Assembly: GCF_000003815.2 (NCBI RefSeq)
Contig: NC_049987.1
Span: 18,279,164-18,343,163 of the forward strand
DNA length: 64,000 nt
Reading direction: 5' to 3'
Source of the DNA: Branchiostoma floridae
Taxonomy: Eukaryota; Chordata; Leptocardii; Amphioxiformes; Branchiostomatidae
The number at the start of each line of letters is the position of its first letter. The stretch's first letter is position 1. The position numbers and the translations under genes were made by a program. Positions 1 to 13,200 of this stretch are shown here, one piece after another. The notes beneath the pieces are model-generated. The model was not told where the DNA came from and searched no databases. It worked only from the letters and a program-made list of their open reading frames with translations.

Positions 1-205
1 TCAATACGTAATAGTATACAGTAGTACGACCTTTGTATCATGGTGAACATACTGTACAGTACTGTAATACAGTTGGTCGTATGAAAAAAACTACATGTGT
101 GTCTTCACCGTAGTAAGTATGTCAAACATTTCATTATACAGTGACAAAGACAGTAGTAGTATGTACATGGAGCGGAAAGGGGGCACCTTAGGCGGCGCCA
201 GCAGA

Positions 206-300
206 CGAAATATTCGCGGTGGATTTAATTTCGCGGTGAAGCGGCCGCCGCGAAAACCGCGAATATTAATCCACCGCGAATATTTCTGCATTTACAGTAT
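206..300. repeat. CGCGGT palindromic repeat (MITE-like)
   Basis: Alternating 'ttcgcggt' and 'accgcgaa' words form a near-palindrome that ends in 'tctgcatttacagta'. The same words and ending recur at 20340-20530 and 46600-46750, so this is a dispersed family. It lies in the intron just before the KCNMB-like exon and is not coding. No target-site duplication could be defined. Confidence 0.7.
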
Positions 301-330
301 GTCTTCATCTATCATCTTCTTTTTTTTCAG

Positions 331-588
331 TGTGCGGTCCGAACGTGCGTTGCTAGTGAGATCTCGAACAGTCTGTCTGTGTCGTCGTACAAAAGATACT
401 GGGGACAAGAGGGGATGACGTACCCATGTTACTATGAGGATGGGAACGAGAGGGAGGTTTCCCGTACAGTTGTCAAAGCCAGCAAATGGTTGGTCTTCCA
501 TGGACTCTTCTGGCCGTTGCTGATCTTGGTGCTTAGCTATGCGCTTGGGTACTTTTTCTGTTTAAAGTGTATTAGGCTTGAAGAATAG
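331..588 (+). CDS. last coding exon of a BK-channel beta-subunit (KCNMB)-like protein
   Basis: This exon follows a strong acceptor (pyrimidine tract and cag at 321-330), is open in phase 0 for 85 codons and stops at 586-588. The protein begins CAVRTCVASEISNSL. It contains a YWGQEG...YPCYYEDG segment, then a Val/Arg-Thr stretch, then FHGLFWPLLILVL followed by a hydrophobic helix and a short tail (FFCLKCIRLEE). In KCNMB subunits the end of the extracellular loop has the same order: YW, a 'TCYF/PCYY' cysteine motif, a short spacer, then 'LHCFLWP' opening TM2. Known KCNMB proteins modulate gating of calcium-activated potassium channels at the plasma membrane. TM1 and the rest of the loop would be on exons to the left of the window. 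Paralogue identity cannot be assigned. The gene converges on the TPR gene that ends at 1072. Confidence 0.7.
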   Translation, partial: CAVRTCVASEISNSLSVSSYKRYWGQEGMTYPCYYEDGNEREVSRTVVKASKWLVFHGLFWPLLILVLSYALGYFFCLKCIRLEE

Positions 589-1071
589 ACGTCTGGTGTG
601 TGGACGATTTTGAAATACTATTAGCAAATCTAGATCCTACTTGTACTTATCTATGAGAAATGATTTTTTAATATGCAATTTCTACACAAAGGAATGAAGC
701 TCACCTAAATCATAGCATCGGTCGTTGTGAAGCAATGAATTTATCCACAGATTTTGTGGTGTATACACAATATAGTACACACAAAGGTGTTACATCTAGG
801 TAGACTATAGCGACCCCCGTCTCTATTTGAGAGTGGTCACATGACTCTAACTGTACTTTGTTGCAATAGTTATGAGGTACAAGCATTACACAATATTTAT
901 TACAAAAAAATATGTTATGTGCACAAATAGTGTAAATGATTATGACGTTGTTGCGTTACTTGAAATAAAACGTCATTTTACTCTTGAGACTTACATACGT
1001 ATACGATACATCATGTGTATTATTGTCTTCCAATTGAAAGAAACAATCTTTGTTTTATGACCCTTTTTTCT
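589..1071. other. AT-rich spacer between convergent genes
   Basis: This 480-bp interval separates the stop of the KCNMB-like exon from the stop of the TPR gene on the other strand, so it should hold both 3' UTRs. No further gene or recognisable repeat was seen. Confidence 0.6.
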
Positions 1072-1206
1072 TCATTGTTCCTCAACCCAGTCTAAGAGAT
1101 AGCGGCATTGACCTTCCTCTGCCTCGGCCTCGTTTTCTTCCCAGTCGTTATTTTCACCCACGAACAGCTGCACACTCTGCCAGTACTGTGCAGCCTGCAG
1201 CGCCAT
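1072..1206 (-). CDS. TPR-type gene, last exon
   Basis: The exon begins after ttccgacag at 1207 and encodes 44 residues from MALQAAQYWQSVQLFVGENN through an acidic stretch to LLDWVEEQ, ending in TGA at 1072-1074. It completes the last helix of the TPR array and adds an acidic tail. Phase 0 at entry matches exon 4. Confidence 0.7.
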   Translation of the reverse strand: MALQAAQYWQSVQLFVGENNDWEENEAEAEEGQCRYLLDWVEEQ

Positions 1207-4200
1207 CTGTCGGAAGTTAAATATATTGCAGAAATTTTGTAACAATGTGCATTCAGTCTTCTACAAGATTGTGAAGCCCAGTACACGCAATTTACGTTAA
1301 GATAATTAGTGAGTAACAAGCTGTACAGTTTGAAGTGATTTAACAATGAATGAAGAATCTTTAATAAACGCAAATGATAGTGTCACACTCTTGTTTTTCT
1401 TTGAAAATCGTAACAGCAAGAGCGAACTTTTGTCAGCAGCTGCAGTACTGATATTGTTTAGGTCTTCAACATAGTATAAAAGTTACTCATTATTATGACT
1501 GAAACCATTGTATAAAATTAAAGTACATTTGACGGGGAAATTTGAAAAAAAAAATGAATTACCTCGAATGTGGCCCTGGCTTCTTTTTTGTCCTTCATGT
1601 CCACAAAGGTCGTTCCAAGGTTACGCAATATGGCGGACACCGCCCACGGCGCACACACCTTCCCCAGTTCAACCGCCCGTCGGTAGTAGCTACAGTTAAG
1701 GTGACGTCATTGGTTAGATGTAGTCGAAGAATTTTTCTTGTTTGCTTCATCTAAATTCAGGTTAATTCATCCTAATCTATGTATCAATAGATTATCATTG
1801 TTTATTGTTTGTTTGCAGTAGACGTTTTTGTTTATTTTGTACAGTTTTCGCTTGATAAGCCTGAAGTGTCAAAAGACTGAAATTTTATTTTTTTTGTCAT
1901 AAGGTAGGCGTCTCTTATCGAACAATTAGTCGGCAAGCGCCCTCTGGCGAAACATACAGAATCTGCAATACATGCATAAACATAAACAATAGACAAGCGA
2001 CAAATAGTATCCTTTTTGAGGTGCGTAATTATTGGCCCTCCAGTATGAGTGATGCGGAAATCGTCGTCTGGAGCCTAAAGTCACCTATGTGCTAAAGCGA
2101 CCATCCTGAAGCAGATGCCTAATTCCACAGAAAGCAGAAAACTTGTCGATGGGCGGGTGGGTGGGACGCTTCAGGCTCCAGACTTTGCCGGAGGGCCAGC
2201 ACACAGAAGAATGATATATTCATGCGCGCATCTCTTATTTATAGGGGGAGTGACGTCATACTTTTCGGGCCAATCATTGTGCACCTCAAATAGTATCCTT
2301 TTTGAGGTGCGTAATTATTGGCCCTCCAGTATGAGTGATGCGGAAATCGTCGTCTTCCGCCTTTGCCATCTCTGGCTATTGAGCCCTTCCTTTTCCCTTT
2401 GAACCCCTTAACTTTGTACCTGTGTCAGTATCTATAATTAGTATAGATATCTAGCTAACGTAACCGCCCTTCAGCGTAACGCATCAACGTGTCTGTGTCT
2501 GTATACATCAACGCGTTCGTATCTGGATCTATCTGGCTAATATAACATTCCTTTGGAAGAACACTTGTCATCCGCTCCCTCTTTACCTCTTTCATCACAC
2601 CCTTTCTCATTATTCTCTCTCAACTCCCCATCTCTCATTTCCCCTCTCTCAACTCCCTTCTCTCATGTAACTCCTTTCTCATCTTACCTCTCACGCTGCC
2701 TCTCCCTTGTACGGTACCCACTCTCAAACAACCCAACACTCATATATAGCCCACTCTCATTTTTTGCTGCACGACAAACAAAATGGAGGAAGCAACGCAA
2801 AATTGTTATCTCAAAACCGTTCCTCTACGATCACTCGAAGGAAGAACGATAAGGACACGGCCAAGCCCAGTTCTGAATTATCCGCGTTAGAGGTAAAACA
2901 AAACTATTTTTCCCTCGCATCGCAGGACCATTTGTCTTGAGCCTCGACTGTCTCTATGCCCAACGGCCCCCAGCCTTATCCAACCTCAACTTTCAAGCAT
3001 CCGCTTGACGATGCTGATCCCCAACCTTTCAGAGGACGGAGACGCTCATATTTGCCACTCTTCCTGCTTAATAAACTCGACCCACCGAAGCAACAATATG
3101 GAAAGACACCAGGCTTGCACAAGTGGAGTGCAAAACTGTTCCAAACGCCCACCGCGACCTCGGAGATGCATAATGCCCAAAAGTATTATTCTGAGTCCGG
3201 ACGACCTCTCAACAGTTCAAACACGAAATTCTTTTTCCTCAATAGAGATAGCGGTAAGCCCAAGATGGAATCGAAAGACAAACATAGTGTTCCACATCAT
3301 AGCTTCGATGTTGGGATCCGGTGTAAAATCTGTAAAGGTACTTGTGTCGGCTGATTCAACTCAGTCAGTGAAGCGACAGCCAGAGATGATAAATCCGTCT
3401 AATACAATAGCGAAGTAACACCTTACGGTATCCAGCCTACGATTTCTTACAAGGTTTCCGACCTAGAAAAGTCCTTCCTTCTTTAATACCAGTCTGAGCC
3501 ATTTTATTATTAGTCTTATTACCAAAATTGTATTAACCAAAAGAGTGTTCTAATCCATGTCTAGCTTTGATGCTTCAATTATGGTACACGATCTCGGAGT
3601 GCAATACAGAGAAACGCCCCTAGGTGTCTCAAATCGAAAGCTAACAGGAGGAGCTCATGTGACCACTCCAGAGTCCCTGTCACACAGGCATGTGTGGCGA
3701 TAGGGAGTATACGTGCCTGGCAAAGGCGCATATCACAACATCTGATATCCTTGCGGTTCCACACTGGATTTCTTAGTCTACCAAATGCAGAGGCGGCCAA
3801 GAGCGATCCTTCTCTTTGCGTCGTTTTAGTACTATGTACAACACTTCCCAGGAAAACAAACTCAGATTTTCACAACTATTGTGACCTCTATGGAAAAGAT
3901 TTCTTGAACTATTTACCCGAGATGACTTCTCACTTGCAGTATTTCCTTTTCGAGCCCCTTTTCTTACATGCGACTTCAAGCTCACTTGTCGAGAACTGCA
4001 ATTTGCTGAATATTGGCGCTGAAAATGTAGCGTCATTATGCAAAGTCTCGGGCTGGGACGAAAATTAAGTACAGAGCAGAGTGGACTCATTCTTCAGTCA
4101 ACCGCCATCTATCACACCACAGTCATCTCTCAGTAAGACATCTGGACCCGCATATCTCCAGTTTTAAAACACTTTTATTCAGTTATGCCAAACTGGTTAC

Positions 4201-7200
4201 GAAATGTGAATAAAGAGACTCTTTTTACACAACCAATGCTTTATTCACACCGCCGTTTCGGTGACCGTCTGTTACCTTCTTCAGGGCAATTCTGACTGGT
4301 TCACATTGTACTGCAGGACAGGTGTCGCTGCTCACAGTTCAGATGCGGTCACAAAACAAAAAGTATTTACATATGTTAAAACAGCTTTGATGCACACATT
4401 TACAATGCGGTCCCAAACGTAAAGGAGTGTAATACATCCATAACACAATCAGTTGTCAATTAACGATGAATTGATGTAACGTTTTTTTTTTTTTTCCCTA
4501 CTTCTTAAGAATATTGTCCCACACGTGGTTAAGGAATGTGTTTCTTGCGTACTGCCTAGAAAATTCGCACTTGTATACCTTCCAGTGTAATATGCCTTGC
4601 CCTTGGTGCCTATTTAGTGCGACCGTCCTTATATAACAACACAATTTTGTGGATTCAATGCCTTCTCGATCTCATGGCGATATGATTTCTGGCTTGCGGT
4701 CTTCAAAACCTTTTACGGCGAAGTACGAGTATGTTTTCCTTCCTAAAACATCCACCGTGAGCTCCATATTCTTCTGCGGCACTTCCTGTGCCTGCCTGGG
4801 TATTTCAATTTCGTAAACTCACGGAGGTTTTAAATTTGGTTGAGTTCAATGTGAAGACGCTGGTGCCACCTCTCTGTGTATGAACGGAACTGATCTGAAC
4901 CGAGATCAATATCTTCCCGCGACACTCGCCGGTGCCTGCCCGGGTCTTACCAACTTCGTGAGCTCTACCCGCGACACTCGCCGGTGCCTGCCCGGGTCTT
5001 ACCATCTTCGTGAGCTCTACCCGCGACACTCGCCGGTGCCTGCCCGGGTCTTACCATGGCCATCTTCGTGAGCTCTACCCGCGACACTCGCCGGTGCCTG
5101 CCCGGGTCTTACCATCTTCGTGAGCTCTACCCGCGACACTCGCCGGTGCCTGCCCGGGCCTTACCATCTTCGTGAGCTCTACCCGCGACACTCGCCGGTG
5201 ACTGCCCGGGCCTTACCATCTTCGTCGTTCGTGAGCTCTACCCGCGACACTCGCTGGTGCCTGCCCGGGCCTTACCATCTTCGTCGTTCGTGAGCTCTAC
5301 CCGCGACACTCGCCGGTGCCTGCCCGGGCCTTACCATCTTCGTGAGCTCTACCCGCGGCACTCGCCGGTGCCTGCCCGGGCTGTACCGTCTTCATGAGCT
5401 GTCCTTTCCTTGTGGCACTCAAGTGTCCGGAATGGCGAGGAGGGTGAGGGGGCCTAAGAGAGGCTGACAGGCTGCTGTTCCTGCGCCACCACTTGCTGCT
5501 ACATCTTTTGTCGTACCTGCCGCATCTGAAGATCCCTGAAGTCCGAAACTTCTTACAAGGGTCGTTACGGGTGGGGGAGAACGTCACGCGTGAACCAGCA
5601 CGTCCCGGTTCCTGAGAACTATGCGGAAAACAAAACACAATTATCGATACCGCTGACGAAATTACACACAAAATCCAGCCGTAACAATATCCACACCATA
5701 CGCACTCGACATCCCCCCGCCTAGCGCTCAAAGGTGGGCAAGCCACGATAACATGAACAGTCCTAGGCCATGCGTGCTCCCCGTACATACATGCTCAACA
5801 ACCAAACGCTAAGCTTGGTAAAAATAGGCCACGCACACGACAATCACCTTACGTACGGGCAACACCCACGCAATCCAAAAAGTTAAACTTGACAAACGAA
5901 AACGTATAACAATAACATGTACGTAACAAAAACCACGCTCTAGAAACGCTGGCAGTCTGCATTACTACATCGCCCACGAGGGGGATGGCGGCGGGTTTCA
6001 ATTCCTGAAAAGAACTCCAAAAATGGTAGCCATAGTGATTCCCGATGCCATGACAGTGCTATCCTAAAATCCTGCATAAACCATACACACGAAAAAATAT
6101 ATAAAGATTTAAAGAAAATGACAAAACAACCGATCTGGATCTAGATATTTGATGGACCTCCGCACTGTAGGGAGGCGTTCGTGGAATTCCCTGGTAGAGG
6201 ATGGATGCAGATTGTGATTTCAGCCACGGCGATACTGTGAGTATCCATCTTGCTTCTTTGTTCGGGGTTTCAAACCACGTGTCTGCGTATCACTAGAATA
6301 TACACAAAAAATCAGAAAATGACAAGAAAATGGTGAACATCTCGGTCTGAAACTCTCCTCAATAACAGACAAAAGCCTCCCTTGCCTTCCAAGGTAGAGG
6401 ATGGCAACGGATTCTATTATCCCACCACGGTGACTCAGAGGGTAGCCATGTTGCATCTCCTCGACAGCGACAGCTCTAGCATCCTGGTAACACTTTCATA
6501 AAACAAGAAAAACACACAAATAGCAAACTCCTAAACAGCACCACTAATCAGCGTCGTCAAAAGGTGGCCACAGCAAAATTCAACAGAGGATGCGATCGAA
6601 TATACCAAAAACTGAAAAGAAACATTCTAAATATTAAAGGTAGCTCTCTCCCGTCGGACCTGCATACAGCGGCAAAGCGTTCACAAAACACTCAGCAAAC
6701 AGGCAACAGACAAAACGCGACAATGAAACTATGTGACAGTCAACCGGAAAAATTTGCAAAAACGTGAAGTTCTTCCGTACGGCAGAAACATGACTCTGCG
6801 AGCCCTGCAACAGGCCTAGACTACAGATATCAAACATGTCTCACCACAACACCATACCACAAAACGAACAAGTAAATCTCCAGACCGGGCTCAGATAGTG
6901 CCTTCCTGTGTTCGACCAAACCTTGCGTGGTACCGTGTATCTCTGATACAATACCCGAGAGAGTACGAGCTGCCGTCACGAGCTTGAGCTGCTGCACCGC
7001 ATCGTGTAGTAGCGAGTCTCCCGCCGGCATTCTCGTGGCCTTTTCCCGGCAACGACGTGGCCTTTTCCCGGCAAGTTTTCTGCGCTGGGGCGATGAAGGA
7101 CGTACGCTGCTAGCTTCAGACGAGCCGGAGGGCCAGCACACAGAAGAATGATATATTCATGCGCGCATCTCTTATTTATAGGGGGAGTGACGTCATACTT

Positions 7201-10200
7201 TTCGGGCCAATCATTGTGCACCTCAAATAATAGATCGTTTTCATGTGACGTCACAGTCACGTTCGAACGGCCATGTTGGATGATAAGCTGCTCGATCTCC
7301 ACACGGCTGTGTGTTGCACGTGGTGGGCCCGTACATGGAAAGAAGTTTTTTTGTGGTTATTATTTACAAACGGGCTGGTTGTTCGATGTGCTAACTGCGA
7401 GTTCCATGAACACAGGATACAGCGTACTCGCCGTTTCTATCTAACTACACAGTTATCCCTTTTTAACTCGATTGAATCACTATTCTAGCGGCCAGCCAAC
7501 ATGGGTCCCCGTGCGGAGTTTGCTCATCTGTGATCAATTGTTACAAATTTAGTCGTTTTTTTGTACGTAAAGACGTGGTCTTTTAGAAAATAGTACTCTC
7601 CTCTGGAGGAAAATAGTCATTTCATGGAATACGGCCCATCTACATTTCGTTATTCTAGTTATTTGCACAATGAGCATATACGTTTCCCACGTCAGAGGTT
7701 GAACTTCTACCTCAAGTCAAGTCAAGTGTAGTGACAGGTTAACCGGTTAGACAGCATTACAGACAGGGTGTGACACGGGCAGGTCAGCACTGCAAGCTTA
7801 AAGATCTCTAAATTTGTCACCAACTTTGTCTCACAGGTGGGAATATATTTACTGTGTACGTTCTAGTTGAAGAAATGAAGGTTGTCTTCTGTCGCAGTGA
7901 GCAGGGTTTGAAAAGCTTCGTAGAATGCATGCGCAAGTTACCACGCACACATATGCGTAGCTATTATTGTAGAAAATATGTCACGACCAAACATTAGCCT
8001 CAGGGAATTCTTCTGGTTTTCATAATGGCGATACGATCGAATGTTTATCTTGTTCTCAGTTAAGCGTATTGGGGGAGAATACAATAACGTTACGATGTCG
8101 AGGTGATGTACAAGTTGGTGGAGTTAAGACATTGTAGTCCAACTTTGTCGCAGTATGGCTGAAAATACGTAGTTTGGGTTGTTACATTTTGCACTAGATG
8201 TGTTTACAAAATCTCTCACTGGCTGGGTTTAATGAGGGGGGCTGAAACTGTCGGGCTAGGAGAGCGTTTTTAGTCAGGCTATGGTTACGTACGAAGTAGT
8301 TGAGTCAGACCGTACCTCAGGCCGGAAGACAAGTCGTATTGAAGCTCGTTGGGTGAACTACGCGCGAGTTCTCCAAATTACGTCGCGCCTTGTCAAACAA
8401 CGTCGTAGTTGGCTGAAGCACGCCGTAGCTCAGTTTTGACCGGAGTAGAAAACCATTCACACGGAGTCAGAGTTGGAGAAGCGCCAAATCTTGCCCCTTG
8501 TGAGGCAAGTGGATAGTGAGGGCAGCTGGATACTGGGGTAGACTGTGTAACGCAAACTCCGCTGTATAGGGCTGTAACTAGTCTAGTCCTCAGTGCGCAG
8601 CCTATATGATAGGAGTGTACATAACGCTTAACGTTATATAGTCGCCCAGGGTAGCGGTAACAGATGTCCGGGTATTCAACCATCGGCAAGAGCGTTAGAT
8701 CGTCGAATGCCTTTTCTCTTAAAGCACATGGATCAAGACCTATTATTGCAACTTTGTCCTGATATCTAGCCTTGGCTACATCACTATATCATTCACAGTA
8801 CGGAGACAAAACAGCACACTTGAACCCGCCGCAAGTAACTTTGATAGCACCGTTCTGTGTTCTAGTCATCCAGGTTATCATCCAACATGGCGCCCACGCG
8901 AGGCGAAGCGGTTTTCGAACGTTCTGTGAAAACGATCTATACTGGAAGTAATTTGACAACATTGTACACACACGTGATAGTACACGTGATGGCACACGTG
9001 ATAACACACGTGATTGTACACGTGATTGTTCACGTGATTGTACACGTGATGGAGACATACCTTACGGCCTTGTCATATTCCCCTTGGTATTTGTACAGAT
9101 TGCCCAGGTCCTTTAGCACATCTATAGTCCTGTCGTGGGCGAGGCCGTAGATATGCTGGTATATGAAAAGGGAGGTCTGTAAGCTCCGCTCGGCTTCGCT
9201 GTTCTTGTACTCACAACCTATGCATTGGTACGTGTTCGCTGGAAATGAAAGAAAAAAACTACGTGCAAAAATATGTAACATGCATTGGCATAATACCGGT
9301 AGTAAGACTTATACCGGTAGATTAAAAATACTGGAACTTAAAGAGATCTACACATGCAACAATAGTTATTTCTGAGCTGTGCACACTTCAGACATCTAGG
9401 TGTCCAATACATCATTTACAAAGCATCGATAACAATGCATTCGAAGACAACAAGGCCAAAAGTTTTCAGTATCTTTTTCGGGGTAGGCAGCTCGTCGTGG
9501 GACGAACACACTGTCACATTCATTGCCAAATTTATAGATCATAATTACACATGCTCACGGCACAAGACGAACATGATTCAACAACAATCTTGAATTTCTG
9601 TTGGTGATCTACAACTCATGTAAAAGTGTGAAGAATCGTTGCATAATAGCCCGGATCTACGACTGAATGGGCAAAATTGAACGTACGCAGCCATTTTCCC
9701 GCCATTTTTATATCTACGCTAGCAGTGAAGTGTTACAGAGGAGGGTTCGTTGACTGAGGAAGGCGAAGGTTACACCTTCTTCTGGAAAGGCCTCCCTGAG
9801 GATGAAAGAAGGCTATATGGAGTAGGTTTTGCAATTCGAACAGAACTCCTGAAAGTAGCAAAGGAAGACCCTCAAGGACTAACGCAAGGTTACCAGTTTA
9901 CGTGCAGGACCAGTTTACGGTCAGTTATGGGCAGGTGCAGACTTCGAGGTGAATTGTGAAAAAGAAAATTCTCTTCAGTAGGCAAGGAGTACGTCTTTAG
10001 TATCTATGGACATATATCTTATTTATGATATATGTTTGCATCCAGCAAAGCAGCCGACTAAACGTTTGAAAAGCCTGACAACAATTTAAATTGACGCATG
10101 GGATCATAGAACACTGTTATAGATGGCCCGGTTTTAATCGTAATTCTCAATCGCTAACTTCGTCCCCTCTTTCTAAATCCTACAAACTCTATAACAATTG

Positions 10201-13200
10201 CAACATCGCCTGAAACCAAACCTGCAGTTCTTATCTCAAGAATCCATGGTGATTTTATGTATGTTATCCAAAGGAAGTCTTAAAAACTACATGAAAACAA
10301 GTGACTGTCGTCGCCGAGCCGGTAGTTTTCGAACGCCATGTTGCATCACGTGACTGTGCATTTCAAGCTTGTGCACTGGAGAGCAGGGCAAAATCGCTAA
10401 GGGGCGCTGTTTTAGCCAAACTCATGTGGGGAGGGCACGGCGCGACGGAGCCATATGTATACTGAACGCGTTTCAAGGCCAATAACTATCTATACAATCA
10501 ATAAAAACATATAAATGCGTCGCCGATGTCATGAGTACCATTGGGCAAGTTGTGGAACAGCATGGCGCTAGGGGTGGCGTTCTGTTGGGGCAAAGATGAC
10601 TTACCGGTAAGTTTAGCGGCGATGCAAAGTGCACGGCATGGCGTCGATGTAAACATTTATCCATCGTGTTATCTCAGTGGACTACTTGGGGAACTTTTTA
10701 TGGGAAATGATCAATTATATGGCCTTTAGAAAAATAACTCCAGAGAGAAACACCCAACTGACCGTAAACTGGTCACCCTGAAAGAATTCTTGGCTGCAGA
10801 CTTGTTTTTTAAAGAAGCTCGCACGGCGATAAATCCAACAGAAGAAATATGATGCCACACAAAAGTTGATGCAGACCGACTAAGATATCTTCCAAAAGGA
10901 GAGTTTTTCATTTCTGCCTGAGAGTTTTCCGTAAAACTGCGTTGTTAATATATCGACCGTAAACTGGTAACCTTGCGTTAAGTGAAAGGATAATGACATG
11001 GCGTATACCTCTACAGAACAACAGATACCTGACTCTGATAAGCACATACGCACCCACACTTGTTGCTAGTGATGCGGAAAAAGACTCATTCTACGAGGCC
11101 TTAAACACAGCCGTAAGAGCAGTTCCACATGCAGACAAACTGGCCATACTAGGGGACTTCAACGCCCGAGTTGGAAACAGCCATCACCTGTGGCAGAGAG
11201 TGATGGGAGTCCACGGCGTAGGCAAGTGTAACGACAACGGACTGTGCCTCCTCTCCTTCTGTGCTGAGCACGACCTCGTGATCACAAATACACTTTTTCA
11301 ACTGCGCACAATGCACAAGACCACATGGATGCATCCAAGGTCAAAAAGATGGCACATGCTGGACTATGTCCTAGTACGGCAACCTGACCGGAAAGACGTT
11401 AAAATCACACGAGTAATGAGAGGAGCACAAGGATGGACTGACCATAGAATGGTACGCACAAGACTTGAAATACACATCAAGAAACACGCACGTAAGAATG
11501 CACATGCTGGAAAACTTAACACCTGGGCCCTAGAAGACAGTGGCAAAAGAGAAGAACTACAAACGGCACTGGCCAGTCGTCTTACCCACGCACTGGAAGA
11601 CTTGCCTGCAGACACAGAGCTCCTGACCACTGCCTGGGAAGCAGTAGCCAGCACCCTCAACACCACTGCACGCCAAGTACTTGGCACCACCACTAAACGG
11701 AATAGAGACTGGTTTGACGAGCAGAGAGAGGACATACACACCCTCCTAAGGGAGCAACACTCCGCTCATGCCGCCGTCCTAAGGAGCCCATCACCAGCTA
11801 ACAGAGCCAGGCTTGCTGAAGTCCGGTCTCAAGCACAGCGAGAAATAAGGAAAATGAAAAACGAATGGTGGACCCGCCTCGCCACAGAAATACAGGGCTA
11901 CGCGGACAAGGGAAATCAGCAACAATTCTACTGTGCTCTGAAGGCTGCCTACGGGCCAAGGCGAGGTACAAACTTCCCAGTCCGAAGCGCAGATGGAACA
12001 ACCCTTATAACCGAGAAAGCTGCCATTCTGGCCCGATGGGCAGAACATTACAGACAACTCCTGAATAGACACACAGAAGTCGATGACAGTGTCCTGGACG
12101 ACGTCCCAAAGCTCCCAGTGCTGGAGAGTATCGATGATCCCCCAACACTTGAAGAGGTGAAGGCATCAGTGAACTCCCTCAAAAACAACAAGGCAGCAGG
12201 CCCTGATGAAGTTCCAGGTGAAATCCTGCGGCACGGTGGTGAGGCAGTTGCCCTCTGTCTGCACTTCTTCGTGGTGGCTTGCTGGAACTCAGGCTGTGTC
12301 CCTCAGCAATGGAAAGACGCAGACCTTGTCAGCATCTACAAGAAGAAGGGAGATAGGGCATCCTGTAGCAACAGTCGTGGCATCTCACTCCTGTCAAGCG
12401 CGGGCAAGGTGCTCTCTAGGATCATGCTCCTGAGACTCATCAAGGCAGTAGCGGAAGAGGTCCTCCCAGAAATCCAGTGCGGCTTCAGAAAGGACCGCAG
12501 CACTGTCGACATGATCTTCGTACTTAGACAAGTTCAGGAGAAATGCAGGGAACAACACCAGGATCTCTACATGGTCTTTATAGACCTAACCAAGGCCTTC
12601 GATACAGTAAACAGGCCGTTGCTGTGGGAGGTACTGGGGAGATTTGGTTGTCCCGACAGGTTCCTAAGGGTCCTTAAAGCACTGCAAGATGGAGCTAGAG
12701 TGAGAGTCATAGGCGGCGGGGGCAAGTCCGATCCCTTCGAAGTCTGCACAGGTGTTAGACAAGGATGCGTCATTGCCCCAGTGATCTTCAACTTATTCCT
12801 CGCTGCAGTGATGCTGGCAGCCAAGCAGCGAATAAAACCCGAGGACTGCCTCTCTCTCACATACCGGCTGGACGGCAACCTGTTCAACCTGCGCAGGCTG
12901 AAAGCTCACACGAGGGTCACACAAGAGGATATACTGGAGCTACAATATGCTGATGATGCTGCCGTTACTGGCTCAACAGCTGCAGGACTACAGAGAAACC
13001 TCAACACACTGGATGATACCTATACACGGGCTGGGCTTCTCATTAACTGTGGTAAGACGGAGGCCATGGACCTGGGACGGCCTGGTACAGAGCCTGCCGC
13101 GTTCTCCATCAAAGACACAGCACTGAAGAGTGTCCCAGCATTCACCTACTTAGGATCGGTGCTAAGTGTCACAGGCGACATCACGGATGAGGTGCAGAGA

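Larger units (their letters stand above)
1690..9060. other. 7.4-kb intron of the TPR gene, repeat-rich
   Basis: The intron holds several dispersed or tandem repeats, annotated separately. The stretch 2550-2760 is CT-rich. Between about 2760 and 4090 several short overlapping open frames occur on both strands; I could not tie them to any protein family and treat them as decayed repeat sequence. No host exon was recognised inside. Confidence 0.55.

Noticed and set aside
2956-3418. Overlapping 132- and 137-codon plus-strand frames
   Set aside because: No domain, no splice context, located in an intron among repeats; possibly decayed retroelement sequence but not supportable.
5297-5788. 163-codon minus-strand frame over the minisatellite
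   Set aside because: It is made largely of the 52-bp repeat and lies in an intron; no splice or start support.
10473-10911. Transposase (THAP-like) remnant within the nested element
   Set aside because: A short minus-strand reading with an 'FHNLP' word hinted at a THAP domain, but the required Cys/His spacing could not be found.
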